Shown in pieces: positions 38,051 to 49,152 of a stretch of 64,000 bases of DNA. Location of the stretch: assembly GCF_001949145.1 (NCBI RefSeq), contig NW_019091537.1, positions 64,001-128,000 of the forward strand, given 5' to 3'. Below the pieces are notes generated by a model. The model saw only the letters and a list, made by a program, of their open reading frames with translations, had not been told where the DNA came from and did no database searches. How positions within the stretch are numbered: the stretch's first letter is position 1; each line of letters begins with the position of its first letter. Source of the DNA: Acanthaster planci (taxonomy: Eukaryota; Echinodermata; Asteroidea; Valvatida; Acanthasteridae). Made by a program: the position numbers and the translations under genes.

Positions 38051-38629
38051 TGGGCAAAATAAACGCTACTACATTATTATTATTTCTTGAGATCAGAAGT
38101 ATGATGTACATTGTACATGTAGGCAAGCATTTGGTACAGTCAAGCACCAGTAGTTAACTACTGTAGTATATGCATCCTATAAAAAGAAGAATGTCAGATT
38201 CCCAAGTCTTTGCATTCTTTTGTTTCAATACTGATAATGCAAAGTCCTTAGTTCTAACAAGGTAATCCCAGCAACCTTGTTATAATAATGGTGTTTGACT
38301 GTGCGCCTCCTAAACTTGACAGTGAGGCTGATGGGCCTACATGTACATGTAACAGTGGTAGTGATCCAGCACTGGGTGGTGGCATCGGGGTTTTCTCATA
38401 CCAGGCACGTGCACTTTTTTCAAATAAGCTTTGGAGGCTTGCGCACCGATACTGCTGTACTTAAAAGCAGCCGCGCTGTGATTTTTGACTGTGGGCAGAT
38501 GGCACAAGAAGGGCAGGTGCAAATTTATTCAAAACTTCTGCAATCTGCGTACTGGCTACATTAACCTACAGTGTACAAATCAGAAAAAGTTAGAGGGCCT
38601 GATGTCTAGATCGGAGCCGAATTCACAGG

Positions 38630-38790
38630 CAACGGTGTACATACATGTACTTGGACTACATACATGCACATGTGCATATACTGGTACATGCATGTGGGTG
38701 TAGAGTACATGCATGTACCGGTACAATTGTGCAGTGCTGTACATGTACCGGTACATGTAGCCTTTGTACTTGTACATATACGTATACATA
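38630..38790. repeat. ACATGTAC/ACCGGTAC cluster
   Basis: Dense palindromic words on both sides of TACCGGTACATGTAG, with overlapping His/Tyr/Met-rich open frames on both strands. Confidence 0.75.
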
Positions 38791-39963
38791 GGATCAAAAT
38801 TACAATAACCATTTATGGAATTGGTTCTAGTTGGCTAATTTTCTAATTGCCATCACAGGGGTACAGCTTTGTGTGTGACTTTGTGCTTATTGGCGTCCCT
38901 CAACTGGGCAGGAGTAGTGTGAATAATTCAACGATTTGATTATATTTGCACCACTGAAGCCATTAGGATTGTTGCATAATTAATTCTTCTTATTAAGTTG
39001 TTCCTCGCACCAAATGGTCCTTTTATTTCAACCTGCCTAGTTTGCATAATTTCCAGCATCTGCTTCCTGAGAAGGATGGATATATAGCCATTTGCCGGGC
39101 TTCGGACAGGCAGTCATAGGAGCATGCTTTGCCTAATGACCCATTAATGTCATTTTCCTGTATCCTGTTGCTTTTCTTTTAATACCAAAAGATTATCCTT
39201 TATTGTTTGACGAGTCACTTTTGTAGGTTTTTTTTTTAATACCAAAAGGTTAGCAACATGTACTTTACTCAGCAGCTGTTATATACCTATACTTCTGTAT
39301 TCCATTCATTAGCTGCTTCGGCTACACTGGCAATTAAAGCAGCTATTGTTTTCGTTCTGTGGTTTGGGATGGTGAAGTATAGAACACTCCTCAAGAGACA
39401 GCAACATAAACCCCTCAAAATGTCTTTCTTTTTTACAGTTCTAACAATAAGCAGGTTTACATACGGTCTGCGGCAGTTTTTGGAGAAAATATTGGGGTTA
39501 AAAGGTTGAAAAAATGCGTGATTGTGCAACACCCATTTTATACATGTCAATGCGCCTGATGGGACGATAAGGGTTAGGGTGATTTTTACTAAGTCAAAAC
39601 GTGACCCACATCAGAATACCGGATTTTTCGGCATAAAAAACTTCTCCAAAGTACACAAGTTGGTGTTAATAGGATTAAGAGACATGCTTTAAATTATGAA
39701 TCCAGATTGAAAGAATTGAAATATCTTACAAAATAGTGACGTCGTGATGAAGAAAAAATCCAATTTTTAACAATAACTGGTTTTTAGGTGTTTTTTGTTT
39801 CAGTAATTCTTCTGCCCACTTTGGGACTTTAGTAAGAGTGTTTGCCCTGAAATTTGCATATACATGTAATTTGACCACCACCCAAGGATGATCCTAAAAG
39901 ACATTCGTCATGATACATTTTTACATATCTCCTGACCCAAACAAGTTTTTTTCAAAATTCTTT

Positions 39964-40103
39964 TATCAAGATGTATTTTTGCGTTGGGGAGATGTTAATT
40001 ATATACAATTATATAGCATACAGTGCGTATAAATATACGTTTGGTAAGGGCAAACCCGTTGTATATAATTAACATCTCCCCAACGCAAAAATACATCTTG
40101 ATA
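39964..40103. repeat. perfect 45-base inverted repeat
   Basis: Arms 39964-40008 and 40059-40103 are exact reverse complements over 45 bases (TATCAAGATGTATTTTTGCG outward, ATTATATACAA inward), with a 50-base loop. Words from the inner edge (CGTTGTATATAAT) and from outside the left arm (AAAATTCTTTT) reappear right after the nearby gap. It is either a young foldback element or an assembly fold-over beside the gap. Confidence 0.85.
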
Positions 40104-40159
40104 ATAGTTCGCGGTACCCGCTGCTTCATTTGACTCGGACCGGCCAGCCGACCCCGGCA

Positions 40160-40214
40160 AGCTCGGTGGTCGAGTGGTTAAGACATCCGCACTTGTAAGC
40201 TGGAGGTCCTTGGG
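40160..40214 (+). mobile_element. tRNA-like head of a SINE, cut by gap
   Basis: GCTCGGTGGTCGAGTGGTTA has the A-box and D-arm of a tRNA (GTC/GAC stem around GAGTGGTTAA), followed by a weak anticodon arm with loop CTTGTAA. The anticodon stem pairs poorly and the B-box half is lost in the N run, so a tRNA-derived SINE or tRNA pseudogene is likelier than a working tRNA. Confidence 0.5.
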
Positions 40215-40304
40215 NNNNNNNNNNNNNNNNNNNNNNNNNNNNNNNNNNNNNNNNNNNNNNNNNNNNNNNNNNNNNNNNNNNNNNNNNNNNNNNNNNNNNN
40301 NNNN
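40215..40304. other. assembly gap
   Basis: Run of 90 N within intron 2, next to the perfect inverted repeat and the tRNA-like head. Confidence 0.99.
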
Positions 40305-40712
40305 CGTTGTATATAATAAAAATTCTTTTGCTAGACCTTCAGTATGTCTATTAGATACCCGTTTGATGGAAAAACATGTGATGTCATGATGACGTCACCA
40401 AAATGTACGATTTTTAATTCTACATATTAGGCAATGTCAGATCCTTGTGAAATTCACTCAGTATGTTAACAGTCAGTCCCTGACAGCGTTTCTGAAGTGT
40501 TGTCATTATGACCTCATTCGTTGATTTTTAATTAGTTTTTAAGATTTACATGTATACAAATTTGCATGTACGTGACTACTTTCTTCCTGTCATAATTTCT
40601 GGAACTTAATCAACTCCAATTACTTCCAAATTCTGCAGAAAAAAACGCAAATTTCAATTCACTAATTTCAGATGTACATGTACATGTATGTGCAGATTAG
40701 CACGATTTGTAA

Positions 40713-41300
40713 TTAACCACTTCCTGCCGGGGCAGTTATCAATGTTGATGATGCTGGGCCGGGATATTTATCATTTTTTTTCTGTTTTCAAAATTCTTTA
40801 AAAATTCCTATCTACATTTACTGGATACTAACAAACATGTGAAAGACTGTCTGGCGTCCACTCTAGCCTGATGGACAAATGCTATTGACTCCTGAATATT
40901 TCAGCCAGGCCTGCAGCCTTGTAAACAGAGCCCAGATTGTGCAGTGTTATATAACTTTATTTTGTTCACAATCTGGCTCAGTGTGCTGCTGACCTCTTTT
41001 CAATAGGGACCAGATTAGTATGCAGTGGGCTGTGTGGCTCATCACTGCGGTGGTGGAGTGCTTTTGTCCCCGGTGGCTCTAATTGCCCCAAACCGTGGTA
41101 TACTGTTTCAAAACAAGGCTGGATTATCTCCACTTTTGAGAGTGAAAAAATGTCAGTAATGCCCAGCAGCCTGGTTTTTTGTGTTCAGAGTATGGTCTTT
41201 TGTTACAAGGCCCTGTTCCTTTTGTCCAAGTTCGGAGACCCCAGGCTACGCATATAAAGCATAGTGTCCGGATCCGGAATCCCCGGCAAAAAGTGGCTAA
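40713..41300. mobile_element. TTAA-flanked MITE, copy B
   Basis: Begins TTAACCACTTCCTGCCGGGG and ends CCCCGGCAAAAAGTGGCTAA, the same ends as copy A with decay on the right. The interior aligns with copy A throughout and supplies the part missing there, including CCCAGATTGTGCAGTG and its near inverted partner CACAATCTGG. Non-coding. Confidence 0.76.
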
Positions 41301-41727
41301 GAGACAAGTATGAAGCAATAGCACTATTTACTAGTAAAATCGTGTGATATAATTTGTGTACTTGGTGACCTTTGCCCTCAATTTGGTGCATACTAGGCAT
41401 GTACAAACACTTGCAGCCACTACCAGGGCACATGTGAGGAAATGCCCTGTGCCACGCAGTTCATGCTAGTTCCAGCTTCTGTGGTCTGAAAAAAAGTAAG
41501 GACTGGCCCGATGACTGGGACTGTGGGAATCACCCTTTATAAAAGACTTTTTTCTCAGAATTAAATAGCTCACAAAATATACAAATGATGCTTAGAAAAG
41601 GCTCTTTATCCGCAGCAGCTCTGTGGTTGTTCACAACCGCATTCCTCTAGTTTTTATTTTGTGGTTTTTTTTCTTTTGTATTGTTTTTAATTTTGTTGAG
41701 GTTGGTCATTATCGCACCTTATCCATG

Positions 41728-41790
41728 TGCATGTACATGTATACATATACCGCACATGTACATGTATACATATACCGCACATGTACATGT
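41728..41790. repeat. tandem 25-base palindrome-rich unit
   Basis: The unit GCACATGTACATGTATACAT followed by ATACC is present twice in full and once in part, showing that the palindromic runs also grow as higher-order tandem units. Confidence 0.8.
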
Positions 41791-42499
41791 ACTTGGTCTT
41801 GGTCCGTGTCCTCTTAGTGATTTTTTTTTCTGATTAATGAATGCAGTAAATACATACATGTACGTGTAGTTTATGTACATACCGGGAGTTTCATTATGGC
41901 AAACACCAAGTTAATAATTGTTGGTACTACACTTCATGAATGTGCAAGTGATGTTCATGTACTGCTACCATATATTGTAAATCTGTAACTGCCTTTTTTG
42001 GCGAGCTGCGAAGCAAGTGCAAGACTATGTAATACTGATAAACGTCTTCTGTCCGTCCATCCATCTGGCTGGCCGGCCTCAAATGTTTAAGTTTTTCCTT
42101 GCAGGTCCATAGGTGTTAAAGTGTGCCATTGAGTGCTAGTTTGCTTCCGCTTGGAATTCCATCAGTAGTTAAATAGTCTCATATGTAATTAATGCTTAGA
42201 AACTGATGAATATCATGAAAAATGAAATAAATTAAAAAAATATATAAATTGAATGATAACGTATGTGTTGTATTGTGTACTTACCCTGTAGTACATACAA
42301 TACATATGTACCTATGTACTGAGCACTCCTGTAATGGACATGAACATGTATGTATGTATAGACAGTGTTCAGACACATACAAATGTACATGTACAGTATG
42401 TGGGAAAAATGTAAGGGATGGGGGCGGGGGAACTCCTAGTGACAGATTAGGATGTTTGTTGGGAGGTACTTGTAGGAGGAGGATCATGGGGACAAAGTA

Positions 42500-42920
42500 C
42501 AGGTATGTAGAAAGGGGATGAAATGCTGGATAAGGTTGGTGTAATGGTTGGGCTGGATTAGTGGGATGATGGGACAGCCAGAGTAAGAAGTGAAGGGAAT
42601 GATTGGCAAGGGTAGAGTAGGAGATGGATAGGATGATGGGGAGGGGGTGGAGTAGGAAATGGATTGGATGATGGGAAAGGGACAGAGTACAGTAGGAGAT
42701 GGATAGGATGATGGGGAGGGGTGGAGTAAGAGATGGATAGGATGATGGAGGGGTGAAGTAGGATATGGATGGAAAGATAAGATGGATGTGGGATTGGAGA
42801 TAGATAAGATTAGGGGTGCAGTCAAAGTAGACATGGTACATATAGATATGGGATGATGCGATATGGATGATGGGGGTAGAATTGTAGAGGATAGGATGAT
42901 AGGGTTGGATACAAAGTACA
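42500..42920. repeat. purine-rich GGATGATGG minisatellite
   Basis: Degenerate units of about 40-55 bases built on GGATAGGATGATGG and GAGTAGGAGATGG over about 400 bases, with strong purine bias on the plus strand. The two long minus-strand frames (Ser/Tyr/Pro/His-rich) follow from the absence of stops in the repeat. Confidence 0.8.
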
Positions 42921-43025
42921 GAACTGTACTTTAGAGGAATTTAAATTGTGTACCATCCATCAAACTCACAAATGCACTGCTTATATAATCATCCAGGTCT
43001 AGTCTGACTGTACTGGACCCACATT

Positions 43026-43230
43026 CTATTGACCGATTCGATGACGCCATTACTGCGGTGTCCCTGTCACTCAGGCGCGCGCATTCCTAGGCTTGACAAG
43101 CAGGTGATTTTGGTTAGCAGTGCACTCCCTTTGCCTGATGAAGAGGCATTCAGTGTGCATCCCTTTGTTCACTTGCGTGGGGACACCGCAGTAATGGCTC
43201 TTGTTTCTTGTCACTGAGTCGGTCTATAGG
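43026..43230. mobile_element. foldback MITE, about 205 bases
   Basis: Left arm CTATTGACCGATTCGATGAC plus CCATTACTGCGGTGTCCC mirrors right arm GGGGACACCGCAGTAATGGC plus GTCACTGAGTCGGTCTATAG. ATTC precedes the left end and follows just after the right end, a candidate target duplication. Confidence 0.72.
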
Positions 43231-43748
43231 CATTCCTCTCTCCTGTAAAGAACTGTAAAGCCTTTGTTCCTGTATCTCCCTCGTTGGTGGTCTTTGTTAA
43301 TTTACTTTAAACGACAGGCGCCTTTCAACACACAGTCTACACACAGCACTAACTAGGATATTTCTCCTAGAGTACAATGAATTTTATTGCTAAGGTCAAT
43401 AAAATATCTTGTACATCTGTATTGCAGTCGTATGTCAACTAATCTTGTAAAAAATTTTGATGAAGCTTGGTTGGTATTTTCTTGTTTAATTTAGCAGCCA
43501 TATTTGCATAACTTGGATGTCTCTTTCTGTCCTGTTATTACAGGAAAGAAATTCAAATTCATAACAAGCAGCGAGCCATGGCGGCTTTGCTGCTCTAGTT
43601 TATTTTTCAGTTACCAATTGTGTACTGAAGTCAACATGCTCGTTTTAATGTATAAATTCTTGCCATGAAGTTTCCATTGCCACATTGTGTGATATTTATG
43701 GGACAAATTGGACGGCCCAGTTGGTGTTAAGGTTTCATTGATGATAAA

Positions 43749-43996
43749 TGGGTCATTCCATGAGGTTGGGGCACAATTTGTGATGGTGTCCTTGCTAGGG
43801 TACATACTGTTACCACTTGTCATGACCTTGAGAGTAGGTCTGGAAAAATAACACACCCCTCTGTATTCAGCTTTGCAAGATGTATTAAAATGTCAATTTG
43901 GAAACCACATGTAGGGAAATAGCTGTTCATTGTTATGGAACCCAGGTAACAATTGACACCATCGCAAATTGTGCCCCAACCTCACGGAATGACCCA
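43749..43996. mobile_element. foldback MITE, 248 bases
   Basis: Left arm TGGGTCATTCCATGAGGTTG to about 43790 and right arm from about 43957 ending CAACCTCACGGAATGACCCA are inverted copies over about 42 bases with only two visible differences, so the element is young or conserved. Non-coding. Confidence 0.82.
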
Positions 43997-44147
43997 TGAC
44001 ATTTTGTTTCTTTCATGACCGGGCTAGTACAAGTACTGGTGGACCAAGATATGCATTGTGATCATTAGATATGCAGAAATAAATTGCATTTACTGCAGCC
44101 TGCATCCTTTGTCCAGTTGCTGAATTTGCATTCTCTTTTGTTGGCAG

Positions 44148-44254
44148 AGGGTAATGCACTCTTAGAGGAACTGAACCAGAAAGCTATAACGGCAGGCGAA
44201 GAACCTGCAAAGGAATTGGCTGCTGACTGGAACGACGGTACCCTCATGCTTCAG
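44148..44254 (+). CDS. bHLH-PAS exon 3: linker between bHLH and PAS-A
   Basis: Encodes residues 67-102: GNALLEELNQKAITAGEEPA followed by KELAADWNDGTLMLQ. The acceptor TTGGCAG|AG completes the split Glu codon left by exon 2; the alternative AG two bases on would create a stop. The donor is CAG|GTATGT, phase 0. The acidic linker and the closing LMLQ fit the position just before the ALDGF motif that opens PAS-A in this family. Confidence 0.9.
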
Positions 44255-47120
44255 GTATGTCTATACAAATTGAATTGTGGGTATTCTTATGGAAAATGAG
44301 GACACCACAGCAATATGGTCAACACTACATGTCTTTTTAGTTAAATTAATTCAAATGAAAAGATAGCAAAACTTTCTTTTTACGTGTGTGCAAAACAATT
44401 CCCAATTACAGCGCATGCACACCCACATGCACTGGTACGTATGCCAAGGAAACCCAATTTAGAATTACTTAAAAAATCGTTTAAGTTGATGTAGGAGTTT
44501 CTTATTGCAGAAGAGCAAGTGGAGTATACCAGTCACACAGTGACTCAATGAAATGTGGTCCCTCTCTCCTGTAATTTGCCCTCTTACTTACAAATGTGTA
44601 TGGGTACCAGTTGGCAGTATGCCACCGCTACCGGTACATATGTGTACATGTGCATCTATATGTGTATATCTGACACCAAATGTGGCAGAGCCAGCCTACA
44701 TGTAGTCACTTTCATAGGTGTGCACCAAAAACGTGCTGAACATGTACATGTATGTGAGTCACCACACCGGAATTCAATTCAACCAGAGTAAAGACACTTG
44801 ACGGGTTTAGATTTCACAAGAAGTTCTTGGTTGCTGTTTGCAGTCCAAACAGATGGGCGAAAAGTATTTGTTCATCTTTTTTTAATCATCGGGTGAGTTT
44901 TTATTGAAACCAAATCACGTGCTCTGGTTTAGGTTCAGTGACCTGCATGACGTTTCAGATACATGAACATGTATGTGTGCGACAGTTCAAAATGTTCAAG
45001 TGTTATTGGCAAAAATTTATTACATTTTTTGGGAACATCATAACTGAACGTGAAGTTTTCATGTAGTTACTTGCCTAATCCACTGCATCTTTTTGTCGTG
45101 TTTTAAAGAAGTGTACATGTCGTTGTGATCTACCGGTAGACTAAGGGTAACGTGTAGGCCTACATGTATACATGTACGTACTGTACAACAGCACTCAGGG
45201 GATAAAGAGGAAACAGACAAGTTGTCCAGGCTTTTAAATCAAAGAAGAGAGCGTTGTATTGATCTTGTTATTCTGTTTATATTTCTTTGTTCTCTTTTGG
45301 GAATTTGTTGTTATTTAATGGTTCAAGACTATTTACGGTACCGTGCATGCATCGGTTCACACTGTATATATTGCGTGACCTGGTGGTAAGGATGTGGTTT
45401 TGATGTTAAGCGAGGGGGTGTGATATTTTATGAGGGTGAATTTAGCTCAGCCCACCAATTAATTTCTTTGCCAGGATTTGCCAGTGAGGTATCTTGAATT
45501 GACAATTGACATTGCACTTTTTGCTAGTGTATATTGTTCAGAGGGTCCAAGTAAGGATTTTTTACCAGGCACACTTTTCTGAATAACTCGATACTTCACT
45601 TCAATCGGTGAAAACTATTTGGCATCCCTTTTAGCCATTCTGCTGTTGGTGATACATTCTTGTACATGTACCAATATCTACAGGGTATGTCATCCCTGGA
45701 AGACACTGTTCATTTACCAGCCCTACTCAGGTTTTCTGTTCAGTTGCAAATCCCAAATTTGCGCATCGAAAACATTCTGAAAAAGGGTTGTTCCTTGGCT
45801 GATATTGCCATGTACTGGTACCGATACTAAAGCAACAGTGATGCTTTACAGGAAGTGAAATGAGATCACAGAATTGAGATACACAGGTGCACTTTTAAGG
45901 ATTGCACTACATGTACATAAACCCTTCCATTGAAATGGTGGTTGTGAACAAATGTCTCCCCCAAGGGTAAATCAGTGTTGCCCTTTCACTTCATACATCG
46001 TATACTGCCGGTATATTCCGGTACTGTTTGTGTTCATATTTACCATGGGCCACATTAGTAGTCAGCTAGGCATTGTAGAGCTGGCATTTCCTTCCATGAT
46101 TTCACCAACTGTCAGGTGTTTGGCCATTCTCATACTTTATTCCCATTCACCGTCATCAACTACTGTACACGTACTGGTATTCCAGAAAATTCTAGCATTT
46201 GGCCAAGGTTTCCAGGAAGTGGTTAACGCTGTTTTTTGTTCGTAGACCTTTGTATTTTTCTGCAGACATGCAGTGACATTCTCGACACATTGGGTACATG
46301 TACATGTATGTATTAAGTGTAACATAAGATATATTCATCACACTAGAGGTAAAATTTAAGAACGCAATGTTTCTACGGCGTATATTTAAAGCCTTTGAAG
46401 AGCACAAATTTTTGTGCAGTAAAGATATACCGTGTGTGTGACAGGCATTGAAAATGCCAGTAGGTGGCACAAATACACAAGTGCAGACCTCAAAGGTGAC
46501 TGCACTTTTGACAACGGTAACCAACAGGCTGTTTGGAGATTTATAGTACGTGTACATGTACCAATGCATTGCTGAGTAATGCCCTGGTTGTAGATCATTT
46601 GTGTACTGGTACACTCCAGTCCTGACACTTGGGTTTAGATGTTACACGTCATGTGGACTGGGTGTGGACAGGAATCTCTCAGCATTAAAAGGGTTAAGCA
46701 TGATGTTAAAAGTTCCTTTTTTTCACGTCCTTTATGTTTTAGAGTGTGTAGTGTCATAAAAACCAGTGTATACCAGTAGGTTGATAATAGATTTTACATA
46801 TTACACAATGTACTTCATATCATTTGTTGAATTTATATTTGTTACAAATACATGTACATTATACATGTACATATCTGTAGTACATGTATGTACATGTACT
46901 CTGCACGGCTTGGTGCACTTTTCATGTACAGACCTTACATAGAGTGTACAGAACAGACTTCTAAAATTCTGTAAGTTGTCGAATTTCTAAAAGGAGTGGA
47001 TAGATAGTGTACATTTACAAGCTTTCTTTCAAACTGACAACGCACATTTGAGTTTGTACAAATTCATGTGCAATCATTTGGTAACCTGAGGTTTCTTCCC
47101 TTTGTCTCTTCCATGCATAG
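44255..47120 (+). other. intron 3 (about 2.9 kb)
   Basis: GTATGT donor and GCATAG acceptor. Contains scattered ACATGTAC palindromes and AT-rich unique DNA, with no other exon seen. Confidence 0.75.
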
Positions 47121-47210
47121 GCTCTGAATGGATTTGTAATCTTCATCTCAAGGAAAGGGAAAATTTTCTACATCTCGGACAATGTGGGCAAACATTTGGG
47201 TATCCATCAG
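47121..47210 (+). CDS. bHLH-PAS exon 4: start of PAS-A
   Basis: Thirty codons (residues 103-132): ALNGFVIFISRKGKI then FYISDNVGKHLGIHQ. This is the canonical opening of PAS-A in class I bHLH-PAS proteins (ALDGFxxxxxxDGxIxYISDNVxxxxGLxQ), closest in wording to HIF-alpha. Both flanking introns are phase 0 (acceptor CATAG, donor CAG|GTATGA). An intron directly after the final Gln is a position I know from other bHLH-PAS genes. Confidence 0.94.
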
Positions 47211-47781
47211 GTATGATATGCTTTTGTAATCTCCATTTACTACATGTACACGCATGTCCATAAGTACATGAGCTGGTGATGTTACATGTTGGCCAACTCC
47301 TTTCAATATGCATCCTCTGCCCTTTGAGTTTTACATTTATTGGTCCATATCTTGGTACTGATTGCCAGTATATACATTATGCATGAATAACAAATCTTTT
47401 ACTTGTAGTACCCACATTTACATGAATCCCCCAGTGTGAAATTCAGTGTACTAGTACATGCATGCATACATTCACAATGTGCCCTTGGGGAGAGCTGAAC
47501 CATGGCTGTACTATCTATAAGGGAAGTACAGTAGTCAGCCTATGGATCATGGTGAAACTTTGTGGAGGAGACATCAGCAGAAGGCTGGAGGTCATGCATG
47601 CACATGCTTGTATGGATACAGGATTTGAGTCCTGTCCATGAAATCCTGGGAAATTAGTGTTGCAAAACTTGTTTTTAAACATTGCTGAATATACAGTGAT
47701 GATCAACATACTACATGTACATGTAGTCATGCTTAAAATCCAGCCAAATTTTAGGAAAACTTGCATGCAGTGCACTAGAGG

Positions 47782-48444
47782 GTAACCCTAACCCTCTCAG
47801 CATTTTTTTCTAGAAAGCTGACTCAACCCGTCCAATTCCAACACCCTTTCGTTGCTGGGTGGGGTGTACCGGTACATGTATGTACATGTACTTAACTCGC
47901 CAGATTCCAACAGTCCACTTGCTGTATCAGTACTCAGTCCAACAAACTCCAGCAGGCAGTAACTGTTGGGTTTTGGCTGAGTGGGGATACTTGGTCATAT
48001 ACTAATGGGGACACTGTGTACTCATCCCTTCAAGATCCAACAACTCCTGGGCTACACAAAATTGTAGTTGTTTTTTTAGGGGGCCTCAGATTTCTTTGTT
48101 TTTTTCTTTGACTATTCTTAAAAAAGTAAGGTCACCAAACACTCTTCAATAAGTTACTCTACTCCTTAAGCATAGGTACATGACCAAATGACCCCCATTG
48201 TTTACTGGCACACACATACCAGCAGCATTATTCATCAAACACCCAGCAGCAGGTACTGGGCAGTACTTGACCAAACCCACTCAGTCAAAACCCAACACCG
48301 TTACTGCATCTGTACAGTATTCATTCCGTCATAACCCAACATGTATGTAGTGTACTAAGTGTCATGTGTATACAGAACTCAACCCATCAAATTTCAACAA
48401 ACTCTGGTGTTGTAAATTGATTGGATGGGGAACGTTAGGGTTAA
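47782..48444. mobile_element. repeat block bounded by TAACCCTAAC ends
   Basis: Starts near GTAACCCTAACCCTC and ends GTTAGGGTTAA. Inside, words like CAACCCGTCCAATTCCAACA and CAGTCCAACAAACTCC recur every 40-80 bases as a decayed tandem array. It may be a piggyBac-like MITE carrying a minisatellite. The ends match those of the 56-base hairpin at 5121. Confidence 0.45.
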
Positions 48445-48850
48445 TTAAACCACAGTAATGAAGGTCAGACCCTTTATGGCTATCAAACGCTAGAAATTCA
48501 CAGCTAGTAATTGACAGGTGTTTTCTGTGGCCTTGGCGCCCTTTAGTAGGTACAATGTACATGTACTGTACTTTCTGTAGATATGAATGCACATCCTGAA
48601 CCCAGCATAATACACATGCACCAGTACGTTGCAGTAAGTTTGCCCTTTTATTAATATAGTGTATTAATACAGTATTAATACAGTGTATACCGTGAGTTTC
48701 AGGAATGTAGCCATACCGGTCGGCCCAGTGTATTTTTGTTCCTCAGAAAGGTACATGTAGATACAGAACCCACTTGCAGATCATTGATCTGTTGGTAGGC
48801 TCTTGATAAAGTAGACACACAATGTATACATGTGCCAGGTACCTGTACTC

Positions 48851-49152
48851 AGGGGAGTCAGGGTTTTATGATGTAGTTCTTTCTTTCCCTCGAATCTCTG
48901 CATCGTGTTCGATTTCTGGCCCAGTCCACATGTAGATTGGGTTGTCAGTTCCTAGATTGGGTTGTCAGTTCCTACATGTACCTGACATGGGTTTTAAATG
49001 GTAGCGTGAATATTCTTGTGAGGTTTCCTCCCACCCCTGAAACTGTAAACTACTTCTCACTGTCTTGTCGCTTCAGGTTTCTTCAGGCTAAGAGCTACCA
49101 TACCTGTTCAGAAATCCTTCTTTTACATCCAGAAATATTTTTGATCATAAAT
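48851..49152 (+). mobile_element. tRNA-derived SINE, copy 2 (decayed)
   Basis: Shares with copy 1 (30765) the head GGGGAGTCAGG, the block CCACATGTAGATTGGGTT, CCCACCCCTGAAACTG, TTCTCACTGTCT and GGTTTCTTCAGGCT. Its B box is damaged (GTGTTCGATTTC). A 20-base segment TAGATTGGGTTGTCAGTTCC is tandemly doubled in it. Confidence 0.72.

Larger units (their letters stand above)
33243..44147 (+). other. intron 2 (about 10.9 kb)
   Basis: Contains GGTTGGGTCAGGTC-rich low-complexity stretches (33480-33600 and 33915-34060), several MITEs, a LINE relic, a perfect 45-base inverted repeat, a tRNA-like head, the second assembly gap and two minisatellites. No further exon is supported. Confidence 0.7.

Noticed and set aside
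40160-40214. Functional tRNA gene
   Set aside because: The anticodon stem pairs poorly and the T arm is hidden by the gap, so a SINE head is likelier.
42281-42841. Long minus-strand open frame (186 codons), Ser/Tyr/Pro/His-rich
   Set aside because: It lies in the purine-rich minisatellite; repeated units lacking stops produce it, and a second frame is open as well.
46192-46614. 140-codon minus-strand frame
   Set aside because: No recognisable domain, palindromic runs inside, and AT-rich composition like the intron around it.
47782-47800. Interstitial telomere from CCCTAACCC
   Set aside because: Only one and a half units are present; the transposon-end explanation fits better with the inverted partner at 48434.
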